64,000 bases of DNA. Origin: Halomonas sp. Lineage in GTDB: Bacteria > Pseudomonadota > Gammaproteobacteria > Pseudomonadales > Halomonadaceae. The stretch's first letter is position 1, and the number at the start of each line of letters is the position of its first letter. The notes beneath the pieces are model-generated. The model searched no databases and was not told the DNA's origin. It saw only the letters and a program-made list of their open reading frames with translations. The stretch covers positions 25,306 to 89,305 of the forward strand of contig NZ_JAFWFN010000014.1 in NCBI RefSeq assembly GCF_017515565.1. The letters run 5' to 3'. Positions 61,955 to 64,000 of the stretch are shown in pieces. Both the position numbers and the translations under genes were made by a program.

Positions 61955-64000
61955 TTATTGGTCGATTTTCAGTTGGTTGTTATCCAGCATATGCTGAATT
62001 ACATCCTGTGAAGAATTCGCGCCGCCGAAGTCAGAGAAACTCTTACCTTCTAAGCGAATCACTTGATCTGCATTACTCTTATCACTGCTCAAGCCACCCT
62101 GAGAGTTTAGGTAAAGCACTGTGTCGTTGTCTTCCTGTTCAGCGACGATATAGGTACTCAGATCAACCGCTTCCTCTTCACCTTGGAGCAGGTCAGCAAT
62201 ATCCAAGATATTGTTGCCGTTACCAAAATCTCTAACCACGTCAATCGCAGGAGTCGTCTCTGGAGAGCCTTCATCTCCCTCCTGCCAGAGGAAGATGTCG
62301 TCACCATCACCACCGACTAGGATGTCGTTACCGGCACCACCAATAAGCACGTCATTACCGTCGCCGCCTGCCAGTTCATCATCTTCATTAGAGCCCTGGA
62401 TCCACTGACTACCCGAAGTCGCTGTGTAGCCAAGGGGCTTAACGGAGAACTCCGATTTACCGCTAGAACTGCCGTCAAAAGCAATATAACTAAAAGGCTC
62501 TTGGCTACTGATTTCTATACGATCACCTGTGGCATTAACCTCACTAGAAGCGCCGATTCGTTGTCCATCGCTACCGAAGAGTGAGTAGGTAGCACCATTC
62601 AAATCTCCTTTGATTGCGAAAGTCATGCTCTTAACAGGCTGTACCGTCTGGATCAATAGCGCCTCTTTGCCATCAATTTTATTAAGGTTATCTTGACCAT
62701 TATGATTGACCCCGTAAAAGCCCTCCTCATCTTGTGTTGAGCCTTGGGTAGAATGGCTACCGTTCATGGCGTCATTTTTCAGGCCGTTATTATTGGCATA
62801 AGTACCGGTACTACCGTTGCCGCTGGTGTGAACCGCCACACCAGCAATAATATCTTCAACAGCGGGTAATGGAATGAAGCCAGGTACATGAGTTGCTGAC
62901 TCAGAGCCTACTTTCACCTCAACGATATCGCTAGCGTTTCCGGCTTGATCCTCAGCGAAGTACGTAAACACACTATCCGGCGCGGTCTTATAAGTAATTT
63001 TAGAAACAAAGTATTCACTGTTATCGTTGTTTGCAGTGGCACCTGGGCCGTAGTCAACAGCTGTAAACCTCAACTGATCAAAGACAACGTCTTCAAGGAT
63101 GAAGCTTCCCTTGCCATCACTTCTACCGAAAGCAAAATCCACGCCTTCAGTACCCTCAGGCTCACCACTAAACACCCAGCGTCCAACCTCTTCCCCATTC
63201 TTGAAGGCAGTTAACTCGCCTCTTTCTTTTTCATTGTATTTGCCTGTAAACAGGTTGGAGACTTCTATCTCAGCTTCAGCAACTGCCTGCTTAAAGTCGA
63301 CAACTAACGTTTCAGTTTTACCATCGCGATACGCTAACTGATTTTCAACTTGTTTCTGCGAACCAGTTTTGTCTGTTACGCCAATACCACCATTACCGAC
63401 GTGTATCAGGCCGTTGTCTTTCACACCATCCAAATTGTAAGCATGGATCTCCACTCCATGCTGTTGCCAAGCGGAAAGTGAATTCCCACCAAGTATTTTT
63501 TCACTCAGCTCACTCCTTTCTAGTGAGAGAAAGAATGTTGCGTCTTTACTGAATGCAAAACCGCCATCAGATATATCCTGCTCTGTGATTTTGACGTAAT
63601 TCACACCGTCTTGTTTGACATACAGAGTGCCTTCGCTTGGCAAGCTAGTTAAGACAAACTGGGTAGCTTCTGCGTCTCCATTTACTCCGCCTAATGTTGG
63701 GTCAGACTCAAACACCGTGGGCACAGTTTCCAAACCGCCATTAACAGTGTCGACACTTCCTCCAACAGTAAAGGTGCGGAAGAGGAAGGGGTTGGTATCC
63801 ACACCGCTTGGCACCTCACCTGTAAATACCTGCCAATCGGTTAACACGGGGTCTGCGATGGGCGCGGTGGTGTCGACGCCGTATTCGTGGGTCGCGGTGA
63901 CGTTGCCGACGTTGCCGGCTTCGTCCGTGGCGGCCACCACGCCGTCGATGGTTTGGTCGTCATCCGCGACCAGGTCGCTGCCCTGCACGTTGACGCTCCA
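61955..64000 (-). CDS. C-terminal part of a large RTX adhesin (LapA-like), partial
   Basis: Only the 3' part is present; the frame is open to the right edge. The first visible codons read WSVNVQGSDLVADDDQTIDGV and belong to a Big/Ig-like repeat that ends ATHEYGVDTTAP. Next come unique domains, with a second repeat-like part around DQAGNASDIVEVKVG, then RTX nonapeptides GGDGNDVLIGGAGNDILVGGDGDD (about 130 residues before the end) and a C-terminal type I secretion region. It fits the substrate of LapG, but the N-terminal cleavage site is outside the window, so that is inference. GC is lower in the unique part than in the repeat. Confidence 0.88.
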   Translation of the reverse strand, partial: WSVNVQGSDLVADDDQTIDGVVAATDEAGNVGNVTATHEYGVDTTAPIADPVLTDWQVFTGEVPSGVDTNPFLFRTFTVGGSVDTVNGGLETVPTVFESDPTLGGVNGDAEATQFVLTSLPSEGTLYVKQDGVNYVKITEQDISDGGFAFSKDATFFLSLERSELSEKILGGNSLSAWQQHGVEIHAYNLDGVKDNGLIHVGNGGIGVTDKTGSQKQVENQLAYRDGKTETLVVDFKQAVAEAEIEVSNLFTGKYNEKERGELTAFKNGEEVGRWVFSGEPEGTEGVDFAFGRSDGKGSFILEDVVFDQLRFTAVDYGPGATANNDNSEYFVSKITYKTAPDSVFTYFAEDQAGNASDIVEVKVGSESATHVPGFIPLPAVEDIIAGVAVHTSGNGSTGTYANNNGLKNDAMNGSHSTQGSTQDEEGFYGVNHNGQDNLNKIDGKEALLIQTVQPVKSMTFAIKGDLNGATYSLFGSDGQRIGASSEVNATGDRIEISSQEPFSYIAFDGSSSGKSEFSVKPLGYTATSGSQWIQGSNEDDELAGGDGNDVLIGGAGNDILVGGDGDDIFLWQEGDEGSPETTPAIDVVRDFGNGNNILDIADLLQGEEEAVDLSTYIVAEQEDNDTVLYLNSQGGLSSDKSNADQVIRLEGKSFSDFGGANSSQDVIQHMLDNNQLKIDQ

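Noticed and set aside
62291-62362. Short repeats near the adhesin end as a CRISPR or tandem array
   Set aside because: They are codons of RTX nonapeptides (GGDGNDxL) in the adhesin frame.

Overview
The window looks like a chromosomal segment of a halophilic gammaproteobacterium of the Halomonadaceae (Halomonas/Vreelandella type). Reasons: moderate GC content (mid-50s by eye), Halomonas-like protein sequences, a glucosylglycerate compatible-solute module, and gene neighbourhoods shared with Escherichia and Pseudomonas. No rRNA, tRNA, insertion sequence, prophage or CRISPR array was seen. Most genes lie on the minus strand. Taxonomy and gene names come from recognising motifs and family sequences by eye, not from a database search.

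Layout. 0-2.1 kb: a secreted SIMPL-domain protein and serS, tail to tail and overlapping. 2.2-4.7 kb: a plus-strand operon with a metal (probably copper) flavour: a DUF2946-like protein, a secreted YVTN beta-propeller, an uncatalogued 50-residue membrane peptide and a DUF411 protein. 4.7-9.2 kb: DUF4202 protein, the giant FAD/Fe-S oxidoreductase YdiJ and a secreted NTF2-like protein. 9.4-11.9 kb: trpG-trpD-trpC. 12.1-14.9 kb: rsd, then gshA-dsbB. 15-22.7 kb: tex, a Tat-type msrB, pckA, hslO, hslR, yrfG and nudE, a block that resembles the E. coli nudE-yrfG-hslR-hslO-pckA-yhgF neighbourhood. 22.8-32.2 kb: Gfo/Idh/MocA oxidoreductase, ilvD, a PAS chemoreceptor, a second-type Lon protease and a YdgA/DUF945 protein. 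32.3-37.7 kb: the tightly packed operon nrdR-ribD-ribBX-ribH-nusB-thiL-pgpA.

37.9-50 kb holds two themes. One is glucosylglycerate turnover: a GH13_18 sugar phosphorylase at 37.9 kb and gpgP-gpgS at 47.8-50 kb. The other is sulfur and thiol redox: an Lgt-like/TlpA fusion and DsbG, then (opposite strand) a two-component system followed by TsdB and TsdA (thiosulfate to tetrathionate), and a separate operon of a persulfide-dioxygenase-like MBL hydrolase, DUF2892 protein and two YeeE/YedE half-transporters.

50-53 kb has a strong small-RNA candidate (consensus-like promoter, 10-bp stem with a C-rich loop, intrinsic terminator), an orphan MotB-like protein and two lipoproteins, the second starting inside an 18-bp tandem repeat. 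53-58.7 kb: glyA, the ABC pair ybbP/ybbA and divergent tesA. 58.8-64 kb: a Lap-type biofilm module with periplasmic protease LapG, c-di-GMP receptor LapD and the C-terminal end of a large RTX adhesin that runs off the right edge.

The best candidates for something undescribed are the 50.33-50.43 kb sRNA, the 2.2-4.6 kb metal-linked operon with its His-rich leader and 50-residue peptide, the redox-sulfur island with its own two-component system, and the repeat-borne multiple start codons at 52.36-52.43 kb.
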